Source of the DNA: Cordilura impudica
Lineage: Eukaryota > Arthropoda > Insecta > Diptera > Scathophagidae
NCBI GenBank assembly: GCA_963682025.1
Contig: OY821521.1
Location: 95,836,051-95,900,050, forward strand
Direction of reading: 5' to 3'
Length of the DNA: 64,000 nt
The notes below the pieces were generated by a model. The model searched no databases and was not told where the DNA came from. It saw only the letters and a list, made by a program, of their open reading frames with translations. The position numbers were made by a program, and so were the translations under genes. The stretch's first letter is position 1; each line of letters starts with the position of its first letter. Below are positions 45,471-57,766 of the stretch, in pieces.

Positions 45471-45829
45471 TCTATAATATTAATAGGCTGGGCGATTTCT
45501 TGTGACCAATGTTTCGTTCTACTGTTTTATCCCGATTTTAACTAAACGTATATTATATGAAAGGTATTTCATTTTAACCGTTTTGCAGATTTACAGATTT
45601 TTAAATTTTTGCCTTTATTTTGAGTAAATTGCATTTAAAGTTGCTACTAGCACATACATAAAATTATACAATGCTATATGTGTGTTTATTAAATTTGTTA
45701 ATGTGTTTGTTTTTTGTGTTGATTTGCGAATTGGCTATAATTGATTAGCATAAATTTAGGGTCTTTATTTTATGAAAAAATAAAATTTCTAGAACTTGCA
45801 CTCGAGTTTCGAGGGCTGGAATCTGCTAG
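45471..45829 (+). mobile_element. Non-autonomous Helitron, family 1, copy 6
   Basis: A|TCTATAATATTAATAGGC to CTAG|T, with the CTCGAGTTTCGAG palindrome 11 nt before CTAG. Full length, and one of the least mutated copies. Confidence 0.78.
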
Positions 45830-46119
45830 TTTATATTATTAGAGCAGAAATACTATCAAGGTCCCTTCATAAGACGACAAAGAGAAATATTTTTTAACGT
45901 AGCCGGCTTTAGAGTACCCAAACTCGAAGTAAGCGATCTTCCTTTGCAATGTTTTGAGAGCTTAGAACTTAAGCGATATTTAAGAAAAAAAAAGTTTAAA
46001 ATTACTTTTGACTAAAAATCTTGGCATTTTTAGATTTGCCTTATATTAGTGAAGTGTGAAATATATCTATCTGAATTCGGTAGTAATATGCTAATTTAAA
46101 GATACAAAAACATAATAAA

Positions 46120-46770
46120 AACAAGTCAGAAAATTATAGTATGCGTTTAGAGAAAGCGTCTTATTAATTTTTTTGCCTGCAGATATAAAAAGTTCATATC
46201 GGATGCTATATTTATATGGGGACTAGATCGAAAAAGCATTGAACCTGACCATATTTTGTAAAGGCACTTATTTTGAGCAAAAACATATACAAACCATTTA
46301 AGTGAAGATTAGGATGCTGCTTTATATGGGTGCTATAACTAAAAATTGTTCGTCAGGGTCAATTTTTGGAAAGCTGATTAATGGGTATCAGAAACACATA
46401 TAAACCAAATTTTACCGAGATTGGATCTTATGGCAATTTTAGTCGATCTTACAGGGGTCATTTGTATGGCGACTAGGTCTGAACACGCACCGATTTTCAC
46501 TAATTCCAAGCGTTCATAATGTGGACTGTAGAAGCGTATGTGCAAAACTTTATTAAAATATATTAATATTTACAACCTGTAGTTTGGTTACAAAGTTAAC
46601 ATGGACACACAGACGGACAGACGAACGGACGGACGGACATCGTTAAATCAGCTCAGAAAGTGATTCTGAGTCGATTGGTATAATGAAAGATAGGTCGAGT
46701 TCAATTATTTTTGGTAGTAACAAATATCAACACAAACTCATTATACCCTATAGTGTATAATTATTTCCCG
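46120..46770 (-). repeat. GTCCGTCC dispersed repeat, long reverse copy
   Basis: From AAGTCAGAAAATTATAG at the left through CATTTGTATGGCGACTAGGT to ACGGACGGACGGACATCG and CACAAACTCATTATACCCTA. About 650 bp. Confidence 0.65.
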
Positions 46771-47849
46771 TAGACTTGAAAAGAAATTAAAAAAAAAAAA
46801 AAAATTGAAAATCTGAAATGATTTTTATTGTTAAATATATAAATAGCTATTTTATTTTTTATAAATAACTAGGTACCGTATTAAAAAGTGTAATTTTTTG
46901 TTGTTAATTTTCTTTTTATTTATTGGCGATTTTTGTTATTTATTTCGGGATACCGTTAAAATTTGTGGCAATACTAATATGACACGTAGAGTATAATGAC
47001 ACATACACACTCATGCTACAAACACAATGACCATAAAAACAACAAAAATTACAGCTATGACACACAAATTACAAAATTTTGAATAACAACATAACAAAAA
47101 CCACAGAAAGATTGAATATTTTCAAGAGTTTTTTTTTACTTTTTCATTAATATTTTGGGAGTTATTGAACTAATTTTGATGCCATTTAACATCAACCTGC
47201 TCAGGATTTCAGTGAGTAATTTTTACTAAAAATTAACAATCTAGCTAGTATATTGGGCGCGTGAACGTGGTTTCCACAGACGGACAGACGGACATCACTA
47301 TATAAACTTCGCTTTTTATAATATTTATATTTGATGGGGTTTAATATTACAATCTTCTGCATGCTAGTGTGGAGGGTATAAAAACAATTTTGCAAGTCCA
47401 AGAATTATTAAATTGCAAAATTCTAATTTGTTTTTCGTTTCCGTTTAATTAAATAATTTTTCCCTCAAAATAATGTAGTTTTGCAAAGAACGATGATGTT
47501 ACAAAATTGCACTACACCATTGTACCTTTTTGGAAATGTCGCCCTAAAAAAAGCAAAAAGAGAAATTATATAGTAAGTGTATTCCAAATAAATTATAAAG
47601 TATGTATATTATACATTGTATACGTACCCTAACCGCTGTTAATTCGTATACCAAGAATTTCTTTTTGACAATACAACATTCTATTTAGACTAAATATTTT
47701 ACAAAATAATAGCGACTATATCACAAACGTTGCACTTTTGTTTTATTACCTTTAAAAATATTTGCAGAATGCTTAAAAAAATTCTAATTAATCAATAGTT
47801 TATTATATTAAAAAAAAAAAAATAATTTGACCACTATTAATTCGTACAG

Positions 47850-48300
47850 TGTATAATTTTCTAATTCAAAACTGTGTGGCGCCACCTTTGCTATTTAAAA
47901 CAGGTTCTAATCGGTTTGTCATTGTAGTTATTAATTTTTCACATTGTTCAGGGATTATAGAGCCTTAAATGCTATGAATTTTGGCTTTCAAACCGCTAAG
48001 AGTACGTTGACAGTTCGAAATTTCCTTTTATGTGAGCCCATATGTTTTCAATTGGTTTTTCTAGAACTAATAACACCAAGTACAGAAAACTGTAGCATCA
48101 TTGAAGTCTTTCTTCAAATAAATTTAATTTCAGAGTTTATCATTGGGAATTTATATTGACGAATGAAACCATTTTCGCCACATAGATTTTTTTTTTTATC
48201 AAAAATCCCTTGCCATTGTGAATTTAGGTGAGTTAATATTAGAAGAACTATAAGGCCCTCAACTTGCTTGATCTGGAACTAGCCTTTGATATACCTGGGA
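47850..48300 (-). pseudogene. Tc1/mariner transposase C-terminal remnant (in repeat copy 1)
   Basis: Minus-strand pieces IENIWAHIKG (the NPIEN-W region after the third catalytic residue), LKAKIHSI, then IPEQCEKLITTMTNRLEPVL and NSKGGATQF match the end of Tc1-type transposases. They fall in two frames with stops. The catalytic core is not readable. Confidence 0.6.
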
Positions 48301-48577
48301 AAATATTTAAAATGTATGCATTCATCATTGTTACGATTTCCTTTTTATATCATTGACGTGTAAATACTATTTGAATGAATTGTCACAATTTGTGTTGCAT
48401 TTTTCTTTGGCACAAACTTTTTCCTAGGTTGGTATTCGCCATTTCAGCGAAATCCGTTAAAAAACGAAAAACTATGTACAAACAACGTTAAGTAATTGTG
48501 AATATTAAAGACTGGACCCAAAGTAGGCGTAGCCAATCTAAGCCTACTTCTCAAAATTTCCAAGAGGACATTATGTG

Positions 48578-50221
48578 CACGGCTGCCACTGGCAAAGATT
48601 TTTTTCTACCAAAATTTGACCAAAAAGCTACCAAAAGTTACCATTTTTGAATTTTATTGACAAAAACTTAAAAAAATTCAGTACATATATATTTTTATAT
48701 TATATATAATTATAATCACTTATTCATATATTAAAAACAAAATAACATAACAAAAACATAAACATAACATTACTTCAGGTATTCTACTTCACATTTTAAC
48801 GAAATAAGAAAAAAAAATTATTTAATATAATCTTTAGCTGACCAAACATAATGTTGGTCTTTGGAACCAGCCAATTCTTTTGCCAACATTATGTTGTTTA
48901 ATGTTTCATATTCTAATTTATTTCTAAGTTTGGTTTTAATTAAACTTAAATCAAAAAATTTTCTTTCAGCGGCTGCTGAACTATGAGGAAGGCACATTAA
49001 ATTAAATATAAAATCAGTTAATTCCTTAAATCTATATTCATTAAGCCCATTTTTCATTAAACTTATATTTTCCCAAAAAGAAGTAATATCATCGTTTTGA
49101 TTGAGATCATTTGATAACAAAGTAAGAAGACTCCATTGAGTAACAATTGTGTCATTGTAACAACTTTTCAAATAATAAAATTCATTTAAAAGATTTAAAA
49201 TAGAATCTTTAGTTTCATTTAAAATTTTGTTAGGTGTTATAATTGACAACACTTTTAAATCATTTCGGCTAAAATCAAACCTGGTTTTTAATTGATTGAC
49301 AAATTCTATGTAAAAATTTCGTATGTGCCCTTTTATTAAAATTTTTTGTCATTCAGAAAATTGGTCAGAATTTAAGTATTTTTCTGATTCGCTCCCCATA
49401 TATATATTCATTAATGGCAAATAGTACCGGTTATTATTTGTATCACAATCGTTCAAACATGCACATCTTTTTACATACTTGTCATCCATGAAGTTACAAG
49501 CAATAAGCTTGAAATTAATTTGAAGTTGCTGATACAAATATGGTAAGCGAACTCTTTCTGACTGGAACTCTTTATTTAAGTTGTTAATTATTTTTAATAT
49601 GTAAGAAAGAAACATCATGTAAACTTTTATTTCTTCATTACCTAACATATTTGAAATTTCAATTGACTTAATGCCAATTACTTCTAAAGAACATGACAAA
49701 AAATATAATTGTAAGGCCTGCCATTGTTCCAAAATTCTAGAAATGACTTGCTCTAGAGCTAACCACCTTGTCAAAGAAACACCCAGTATTTTATGTGGCT
49801 CAATATTACAATATTCTTGGAATTCTTTTAGTTCTGAAACTCTTTTTGGGCTATACGAAAAAAAATTATAAATTTTTCTGCAAAGATCTTCTATGTTGGA
49901 TGGCAATTTTTTGCAAGCATAGCTGGAACAGAGATGCAGAGAATGGCATGTGCATTTCATATGGAACAATGACACAGTTGTTTTAGTAAACTTCTTATTT
50001 GTTTAGAACAGTGTTACCATCGGCTTAAATTTATTTAAGGTAGTAAGCGGCGGAACACAATTTACACGTAGGCGATTTGCACGTTAACAAGTAAGAACAG
50101 CAGAACAGAAATTAAAAAAATTAAATTCAAAAAGTTACCAAAATCAAAACGAAGTTACCAAGTTACCAAAGCAAAAAAAAGTTACCAGTTTTGGTAGAAA
50201 ATTACCAAAGTGGCAACCGTG
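48578..50221 (-). mobile_element. hAT element with 8-bp target duplication
   Basis: The ends CACGGCTGCCACT and CACGGTTGCCACT are inverted repeats. ATTATGTG occurs immediately outside both (48570-48577 and 50222-50229). The related repeat copy at 53252-53259 carries a single ATTATGTG with no insertion. Subterminal regions have repeated TTACCAAA-type motifs on both sides, the kind of array hAT transposases bind. Length 1644 bp. The transposase inside is broken. Confidence 0.93.
48818..49975 (-). pseudogene. hAT transposase remnant
   Basis: Two frames: 49975-49349 with CTCHSLHLCSSYACKKLP, SYSPKRVSELKEFQEY and TRWLALEQVISRILEQW; and 49252-48818 with LMCLPHSSAAAERKFF and IKTKLRNKLEYETLNN, the hAT C-terminal dimerisation motif. 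It belongs to the ZNF862/ZBED-like branch by wording of these motifs. The N-terminal BED finger and first catalytic Asp are missing, and a frame break lies near 49300. Non-functional. Confidence 0.85.
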
Positions 50222-50408
50222 ATTATGTGTACAAAGTTTCGGAAAAAGTGAGCGTAAAATTGGGACTGAAACAACATCTAGAACCTTTCCGTAACACATT
50301 CATTTCGTTTACATAATTTCAGCAAAATCCATTGAGAAACAAAAAAATTTATATGGAACAAATAAATAAATTGACAGAGAGGTATTCCAGTCGCATACAT
50401 ATACATTA

Positions 50409-51650
50409 GGGTGGCCCTTAATAAAAAAAGTGTTCAAACTCTCGGTCTCACCGCCTAGAAGTGTGCGAATAGCAAAAAAGCTGAGAAATACAAAGTTTTG
50501 GGCCAATGAAAAAACGTTTTGTCGTGGCGCAAAGCGATTGAAAATTTCAAGTGTGTTTATATGGGGAAATTATGACTTTATTTTTTCCGACAAGCTGTTA
50601 TATAAATAGCTCAAGATCTCTCTTAAAATCCTAAGCTGGCCTTGGCAAATAATGGGTTAACGTTCTTGAATTTATCCCAAATTTTTAGAACGAAACTTCT
50701 ACACATTTGGTTATTATATTTTAAGCGTCGCATCTTAAAATTGGACAGCACTTACCAAATATTTTAATTTTTTGCATAAATTGTCTTTTATTAGTTTGGG
50801 GGTCATATGTGACCCTAATTCCAGAAGGGTTAATGGAGTCATATTATTTTTTCCGAAACCCTAGGCTATTAAGATAAAATGTAACATTTAAAAGTAGCAA
50901 AGTGATGAATTTTTGATACAGAGTATTTAGAAAGAGTACATTCACAGAATATTTCACAAAAATCCAATTTTTCTCGAAATCTGCAAAAATAAAATCCTTG
51001 TCAAAAAAATTCTAGCAGAGGGATTTACTTAAAAATTCACACAGTTAATCTACAACATGTATTTAATAAAACCTTAAAGTGATAGATTAATTTTTTTAAA
51101 TTTTGTTTAAGAAAATTTTTTCAAACTTGAAAAAGGAGTTTTAAAAATTTTATAAAAAAAATTTCCAATTTTCGGTCTCAATGCGCAATAGGTTAACAAG
51201 GTGGTAATAAAACATTACTTCATATCTGAGTACTTATAAGTATAGAGACTAAAAAACAATGATGGCTTTAATCAATTTCTCAAAATTTAAAAAAATGCCA
51301 TCAAATTTCATGACCTAGTTTTTTTTTTTGGCACAAAAGTGGTCTGGGGCATTTGCTATTTCTTGGCGAGGTTTCATACGATTTTGAAGTTTTATAGCCT
51401 TTTGAAGTTTTATAGCAACTTGTCGGAAAAATTAAATTATAGAACGAAATTTTCGTAAAATCTGAAAAAAAGTCATATTTTACCCATCTAAACACACTTG
51501 AAATTTTCAATCGCTTTGCGCCACGACTAAACGTTTTTTGATTGGCCCAAAACTTTGTATTTCTCAGTTTTTTTGCTATTCGCATATTTCTAGGGGGTGA
51601 GACCGACAGTTTGAACACTTTCTTTCCCTCCATATAACGAAGGGCCACCC
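50409..51650. mobile_element. Long-TIR DNA element (GGGTGGCCC ends)
   Basis: Starts TA|GGGTGGCCC and ends GGGCCACCC|TA. About 190 bp of each end are inverted repeats sharing GTGTTCAAACT, GAATAGCAAAAAA, GAAATACAAAGTTTTGGGCC and GCGCAAAGCGATTGAAAATT. TA on both sides is the likely target duplication. No transposase is readable in the ~850 bp interior. It sits exactly at the junction of the two 1.8-kb repeats. Confidence 0.8.
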
Positions 51651-51654
51651 TAAT

Positions 51655-53440
51655 GGCACGTGTAAAATAATAATACATACACGCTCATATGGCAAATGCT
51701 ACAAACACAACGACCATAAAAACAACAACAATTACAGCTATGACACACAAATTACAAAATTTTGAATAACAACATAACAAAAGCAACAGAAATATTGAAT
51801 AATTTCAAGCGTTTTTTTTTTACTTTTTCATTAATATTTTGGGAGTTATTGAACTGATTTTGATGCCATTTAACATCAACCTGCTCAGGATTTCAGTGAG
51901 TAATTTTTACTAAAAATTAACAATCTAGCTAGTATATTGGGCGCGTGAACGTGGTTTCCACAGACGGACAGACGGACATCACTATATAAACTTCGCTTTT
52001 TATAATATTTATATTTGATGGGGTTTAATATTACAATCTTCTGCATGCTAGTGTGGAGGGTATAAAAACAATTTTGCAAGTCCAAGAATTATTAAATTGC
52101 AAAATTCTAATTTGTTTTTCGTTTCCGTTTAATTAAATATATTTTTCCCTCAAAATAATGTAGTTTTGCAAAGAACGATGATGTTACAAAATTGCAATAC
52201 ACCATTGTACCTTTTTGGAAATGTCGCCCTAAAAAAAGCAAAAAGAGAAATTATATAGTAAGTGTATTCCAAATAAAGTATAAAGTATGTATATTATACA
52301 TTGTATACGTACCCTAACCGCTGTTAATTCGTATACCAAGAACTTCTTTTTGACAATACAACATTCTATTTAGACTAAATATTTTACAAAATAATAGCGA
52401 CTATATCACAAACGTTGCACTTTTGTTTTATTACCTTTAAAAATATGTGCAGAATGCTTAAAGAAATTCTAATTAACCAATAGTTTATTATATTAAAAAA
52501 AAAATAATTTGACCACTATTAATTCGTACAGTGTATAATTTTCTAATTCAAAACTGTGTGGCGCCACCGTTGCTATTTAAAACAGGTTCTATTCGGTTTG
52601 TCATTGTAGTTATTAATTTTTCACATTGTTCAGGGGTTATAGAGCCTTAAATGCTATGAATTTTGGCTTTCAAACCGCTAAGAGTACGTTGACAGTTCGA
52701 AATTTCCTTTTATGTGAGCCCATATGTTTTCAATTGGTTTTTCTAGAACTAATAAAACCAAGTACAGAAAACTGTAGTATCATTGAAGTCTTTCTTCAAA
52801 TAAATTTAATTTCAAAGTTTATCATTGGGAATTTAAATTGACGAATGAAACCATTTTCGCCACATGGATTTTTTTTAATCAAAAATCCCTTGCCATTGTG
52901 AATTTAGGTGAGTTAATATTAGAAGAACTATAAGGCCCTCAACTTGCTTGATCTGGAACTAGCCTTTGATATACCTGGGAAAATATTTAAAATGTATGCA
53001 TTCATCATTGTTACGATTTCCTTTTTATATCATTGACGTGTAAATACTATTTGAATGAATTGTCACAATTTGTGTTGCATTTTTCTTTGGCACAAACTTT
53101 TTCCTAGGTTGGTATCAGCCATTTCAGCGAAATCCGTTAAAAAATGAAAAAAATGTGTACCGAACAAAGTTAAGTAATTGTGAATATTAAAGACTGGACC
53201 CAAAGTAGGCGTAGCCAATCAAAGCCTACTTCTCAAAATTTTCAAGAAGACATTATGTGTACAAAAATTCGGGAAAAGTAGGCGTAAAATTGGGACTGAA
53301 ACAACTTCTAGAACCTTTTCCGGAACACATTTATTTCGTTTACCAAATTTCAGCAAAATCCATTGAAAAACAAAAAATTTTGTATGGAACAAACAAATAA
53401 ATAGACAGAGAGGTATTCTAGTCGCATACATATACATACA
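51655..53440. repeat. 1.8-kb repeat, copy 2, with empty hAT site
   Basis: Uninterrupted version of 46980-50405. The single ATTATGTG at 53252-53259 is the pre-insertion state of the hAT target in copy 1. About 50-80 bp at the left edge differ. Confidence 0.9.
52530..52985 (-). pseudogene. Tc1/mariner transposase C-terminal remnant (in repeat copy 2)
   Basis: The same fragments as at 47850-48300 (EQCEKLITTMTNRIEPVL-like, GGATQF), with the same breaks. The decay therefore predates the duplication. Confidence 0.6.
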
Positions 53441-53459
53441 TAACTAGCACTGTAATTTT

Positions 53460-53800
53460 TAGAAAGTGATAATGGAGGTATTATACCCTCCACACAACTG
53501 TAAAGAGGGTATATGTTACTTTGTCAATCCGTTGGAAAATCATCGATTTAAATTTGGGAGACCTCATATATTCTTCGTCCTTATAAAAGATGGAATCGAT
53601 CTGGCGATGTCCGTGTATCTATCTGTCAGTCTGTTGAAAACATTTTCCTGCTTTCAACAGGAATGTATTCGAATTCATATGTTTCTTGCTTGTGTTGTCG
53701 TCTTCGTTTTGGAAAATGTGAAGCTACAAAGAATAATGGATAGATGGTTTATCCTTGAGAGTATAAGTATCTTGGTGATAGTCTTACTCTCATGAAATAA
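53460..53800 (+). repeat. ATACCCTCCAC dispersed repeat
   Basis: ATTATACCCTCCACACAAC, AAGAGGGTATATGTTACTTT, GTCAATCCGTTGGAAA and TGGCGATGTCCGTG fit a common fly dispersed repeat. The 109-codon frame across it is not a gene. Confidence 0.5.
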
Positions 53801-54180
53801 AGAAAAATGTAATTGTATGTATATATTCCATTGAAAGGCACACATACGTAAAGACTTGGAAATATTTATAACCCTTTTTTAGTTGTGATTCTCATTTAAT
53901 TAAAATTTTTTTTAAATTAAATAGATTAAGTTTGTAGAGACGTTAATGTCTGCATTAAGCTGAAGCAGGAATGGGAATGGTACAGAACAAGTGTACCATG
54001 AGTAACAGATTTTACGATTAATTTTGACAATTTTTTCCTTCTGTAATGACTATTTTTTCCAATCCCAGATATATACAGCTTTTTACACGGCGATTATTTT
54101 TTTTTAGAGAATTTCTAACTTTTTAATGAAAAAGAAAGGGAAGTTTAGATTACGCGAACATTTTTTTCATATTTTTGACA
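53801..54180. other. Unassigned AT-rich DNA
   Basis: No feature recognised. Confidence 0.4.
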
Positions 54181-54608
54181 TCTATACTAATATAATAAAG
54201 AGGAAATATGTGTTTGTATGCTTTTTTGTTTGTAGGAGGTAATCTCAGTAACTACTCATCTGATCTTCCTGAAATTTTCACAGAGTCTTACTCCGGATAT
54301 CAGCAGTACTATAGGCTATAATTTTTTAAAATATGTTTAGTGGGCGTGGCACCTCCCATACAAAGTATACCTTTAGTATACCTTAAGTACTACGATATGG
54401 AGAGCTTTGCAAATTTGTGTGAGGTCATCTATTATTAACGTGAGTAGTCAGACAAAAAATGGCGTGGCACCCCCCATACAAAGAAAATAATAAATGTCAT
54501 ATATCTGGAGTACTGTAATAGTAAGAGCCTTGGGACTTTGCTTGAGCCCTTTCATTACGTTGCGTGGGGGTTAAAGGAGGGTAGCGAAGCATACCGGGTT
54601 ACATCTAG
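54181..54608 (+). mobile_element. Non-autonomous Helitron, family 2 (428 bp)
   Basis: A|TCTATACTAATATAATAAAG at the 5' end. The 3' end has GGTAGCGAAGCATACC as a hairpin, GGGTTACAT, then CTAG|T. The termini follow the same rules as family 1 but the body is unrelated. It contains two GGCGTGGCACC...CCCATACAAAG segments. Confidence 0.8.
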
Positions 54609-54659
54609 TAATTAAATAAATAGATTTTTGGATAGATTCCACATACGTTTTTCACCTTT

Positions 54660-54780
54660 TTGATAAAATATGTCCAAAAGATACTGGTGCGTCTTCAAAT
54701 ATAGAAAGACTTTTTGGTATGATAAATCTGAATCGAACAAGAGTTAGAAATTCTATCGAAAGAGATTTTACTCCATAGAT
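54660..54780 (+). pseudogene. hAT transposase C-terminal fragment
   Basis: One frame reads SSNIERLFGMINLNRTRVRN and SIERDF before a stop, matching the S..ERLFS...R.RNS pattern of the hAT dimerisation domain. It is unrelated in sequence to the hAT at 48.6 kb. Short, so moderate confidence. Confidence 0.5.
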
Positions 54781-55099
54781 TATTTAGTTTTAAGTAAATA
54801 GACTTATTTTATTACAATTGACTTGATACAAATTTTAAATTCAGATATATTTTAAAAGTTTTCTCTAATTCCTTAAGATGAAGCAACAGAGCAATTGCTC
54901 GACTTTTACTTCGGTCGTAGGCGGGATGTATGCGAACAAATATTATCTATATATTAGAAGGTGAAGGAAAAGTGTGAAATTTGACATAGTTATAGATCAT
55001 ATGGAGGAGAAGTTCCCAATGATAAAATTTATGTACATATGATATGTGTTAAAAATAGCAAAATAGCATTGTTTATTATAAATATATTATTTTATTTAA

Positions 55100-55407
55100 T
55101 TTAATATTATAGCCAATTCAGAATTCATCGAATTTCATTAAAATTGTATATCACACGTCCTGTGTTGAATTGCGAATTGCTAAAATTAATTAGCATACCT
55201 TTAGGTCCTTATAAAATTATTTATTAACACACTAATTTATGTATCTTCTGTGTGTTCAACAAATATTTATTATGAAATTTAAAGAATTTAAATTGTCATA
55301 AATTTTTTATTTATATAGACTAAGAAAACATTGAAAAACAAAAATTTAATGAAACAATAAAATTTCCTAGAATTTTCACTCGAATTTCGAGTGCTGAGCT
55401 ATGCTAG
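55100..55407 (+). mobile_element. Non-autonomous Helitron, family 1, copy 8 (5' part divergent)
   Basis: The 3' portion (AATAAAATTTCCTAGAATTT, CTCGAATTTCGAG, CTAG|T) is clear. The 5' TC end is not found, and the first ~150 bp align poorly. Confidence 0.55.
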
Positions 55408-55747
55408 TATTGCTAAACACTTCATGATGAAGAGAAATTGTTTCCAAAGGTTGTGGAACCAAAAACTGAGCTATACGGCTTCCAAAAATAGGAAAATGAA
55501 ACACAAATCAATTTGAGATTTTCTATAAAGAACTTAAAAATAATTCAAATTTTTAGACAACTACTATACTATACTTTCAGCCAGTAAACATTTTGAAAAT
55601 TAAAATTATTTGAATTAAAAATTTAAAATGTTATTAAATCTATTTTCTTAATTGATCGCATTCTACATGATAGATATGAAAATTTGTTTGTTACGATATT
55701 GCTAACAACATTTATTTGAGTACGAACAAAAACAATTTATTTGCATA

Positions 55748-57257
55748 CACTGTAGTTCATCAGGATAGAACTAGCATATTTAAAATTAAAAAAACTCAAT
55801 CAATTGCAAATACAGAAAAAATAAAAAAAAAAATTGCTCTGCAGAAAAGTAACTGATTCTTCAAATGACAATTTAAACACAAAAAATCTTATGATAATGC
55901 ATTATAACGGTTCGTTTCTCTCTTTGTTTGTAGTCAATTATAAAATTCTTCATTAATTTTTTGGTTCAACAGAATTGAACCACATGCATTTTTAACTTAA
56001 ATCAGTAGGCGAACTTCAAGCATTTGCAACTTAAATCAGTAGGCGGTTGTATTAAAGCCAAATAAAATTAAAACTAAAGAAAATTGGTAAAAAAGTGCAT
56101 TAAATTCGTTGGAAATTGGGAAAATTGATGTTTACTATAGCAAAAATAATCTTATCGCGAAATCGCTAGAAAAATCGGACGAAGTCATAATGTGGTAATG
56201 AATTACATAAACCATCGTGCAACATATAATAAAAATTGCAAAGGAGGTACTTACACAGTGCTAACACCACAGGACAAGCGAAAAAATCTTCGAATTGCCT
56301 CAAATTCAGCCCAATCTACATCTAAAATCAAGCATTTAGCAGGAGTAAATGCAAGTAAATCAACAGTTCGTCGCGCCATTTTAAGCAGTGAACATTTACA
56401 GCTCCGAAAACTGAAGAAAAACCTCCATTAAATGCGACTCGTCAACCACAACGCCTTCAATTTGCAAAAAATCATATGACATGGGATGTTCGAGGACAAT
56501 TAAGTGATAATGATTGGCCAAAAATAATTTTTTCGTATGAAAAAAAATTTAATATGGATGATCCCGATGGCTACAACTTTTATTTTTACGATATCCGTAA
56601 AGAGGAAAAATTTCTGAGCTGCCATCACAGCAGAGAGGGGTGCGTTATGATATGGGCTGCAGTTTCATATTACGGCGTTATTGACCTTGTTGTTCAAAGT
56701 ACCCGAATGACAGGAAAAAATTACAAAAACCTGCTAGAACAGGCTTTCCCTAAGATAAAAGATATTTTTGAACAACTAGATTGGATTTATCAACATGATA
56801 ACGCACCCAAAGATGAGCTAATTGATGGAATAAAAGCTGCATGCGGTGAAATATCTCTCGACTATTTAAAATCACTATACGAAACAATGAAAAATAGAAT
56901 TTATGAAGTTATTGTAAATAACGGTAGATTTCCGCATTATTAAATTAATATTTAACGGAAATAATTATAATAAAATCAATTATCAAGTACAAAAGAGCAA
57001 GTCTGTTTGATTTATAGAACAATGAAAAGGTGGTTCTATTCTGTTGAACCAAAAATTTAATGAAGAATTTTATACTTGACTACAAACAAAGAGAAACGAA
57101 CCGTTATAATGTATTATCATAAGATTTTTTGTGTTTAAATTGTCATTTGAAGAATCAGTTTTTTTCTGCAAAGCTAAATTTTTTTACTTTTTAGTATTTG
57201 CAATTTATAGTTTCTTTAATATTAAATATACTGGTTCTACCCTGATGAACCACAGTG
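55748..57257 (+). mobile_element. Tc1-type transposon with ~230-bp TIRs (S/Minos-like organisation)
   Basis: TA|CACTGTAGTTCATCAGGATA at the left and its inverted version ending at 57257|TA at the right. Long TIRs run about 55748-55983 and 57030-57257 and share GACAATTTAAACACAAAAAA, AACGGTTCGTTTCTCT and AAAATTCTTCATTAA. Long TIRs of this size occur in S, Minos and Paris elements (established). The internal transposase is deleted and mutated. Confidence 0.9.
56150..56943 (+). pseudogene. Tc1-type transposase, internally deleted
   Basis: Near 56155 REIARKIGRSHNVVMNYI gives a helix-turn-helix. The next frame (to 56431) has a second DNA-binding segment, STVRRAILSS. After a stop, 56476-56943 has WPKIIFSYEKKFN, where the first catalytic Asp (usual SDEKKF) is Tyr, then GPDGYN-like DPDGYN, EGCVMIWAAVSYYG and YQHDNAP with the second Asp. 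Directly after this the sequence jumps to DELIDGIKAACGEI and the C-terminus, so the third acidic residue and its SPDLNPIEN region are deleted. Inactive. Confidence 0.85.
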
Positions 57258-57766
57258 TATTATCAAATTGGAAAAAATTTAAAATGCTTTCCAAAAAACT
57301 CGCAAACCGCTATCTAAACACGAAAGCCCCTCAACAGCATCTCTTCGTTTGCAATACCATATTGAATAACTTGTAGATTGGTTACATATGCGGAAGATGA
57401 AAGTACCTGAACAAAAGTGTATCCACGTAACTTTAGTTCTAAATTAAATATCTTGGACTACATCTTGATCATTGACTTACCTGAATAAACGATGTAGACG
57501 CATAATTAAACCTATTTGAAATCAGTTCAATTTATATAATTATTTGGTAGGAATTCAAAGTTAAGGATGAATCCAATGCCGATTATCGAGTACTGGAATA
57601 CTTGGATTTTTTAATTTAATACGAGTTTATATGGTGATTTAAATTATTTTTACATAAATAAAAGTAGCACTGTGCGGTCATAAATGATAGCGCATTTGGT
57701 AATCTGTGTATCAATGTTCTATAAAATTTGAACTATGCACGCAATAATTATCATATCTTTCTGGAA
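57258..57766. other. Unassigned DNA
   Basis: A plus-strand continuation SNWKKFKMLSKKLANRYL, frame-open to 57376, starts in the TIR of the Tc1 element and has no family resemblance. Confidence 0.35.

Larger units (their letters stand above)
46980..50405. repeat. 1.8-kb repeat, copy 1, interrupted by a hAT element
   Basis: 46980-48577 plus 50222-50405 align in order with 51655-53440, with only scattered substitutions and small indels. The break coincides exactly with the hAT element and its target duplication. The repeat includes a Tc1-like coding remnant and the ATACCCTCCACAC-type dispersed motif near 47265-47390. Confidence 0.9.

Noticed and set aside
47201..47401. 66-codon minus frame present twice (also 51885-52085)
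   Set aside because: Conserved only because the 1.8-kb unit is duplicated; it overlaps the ATACCCTCCAC dispersed repeat and has no family resemblance.
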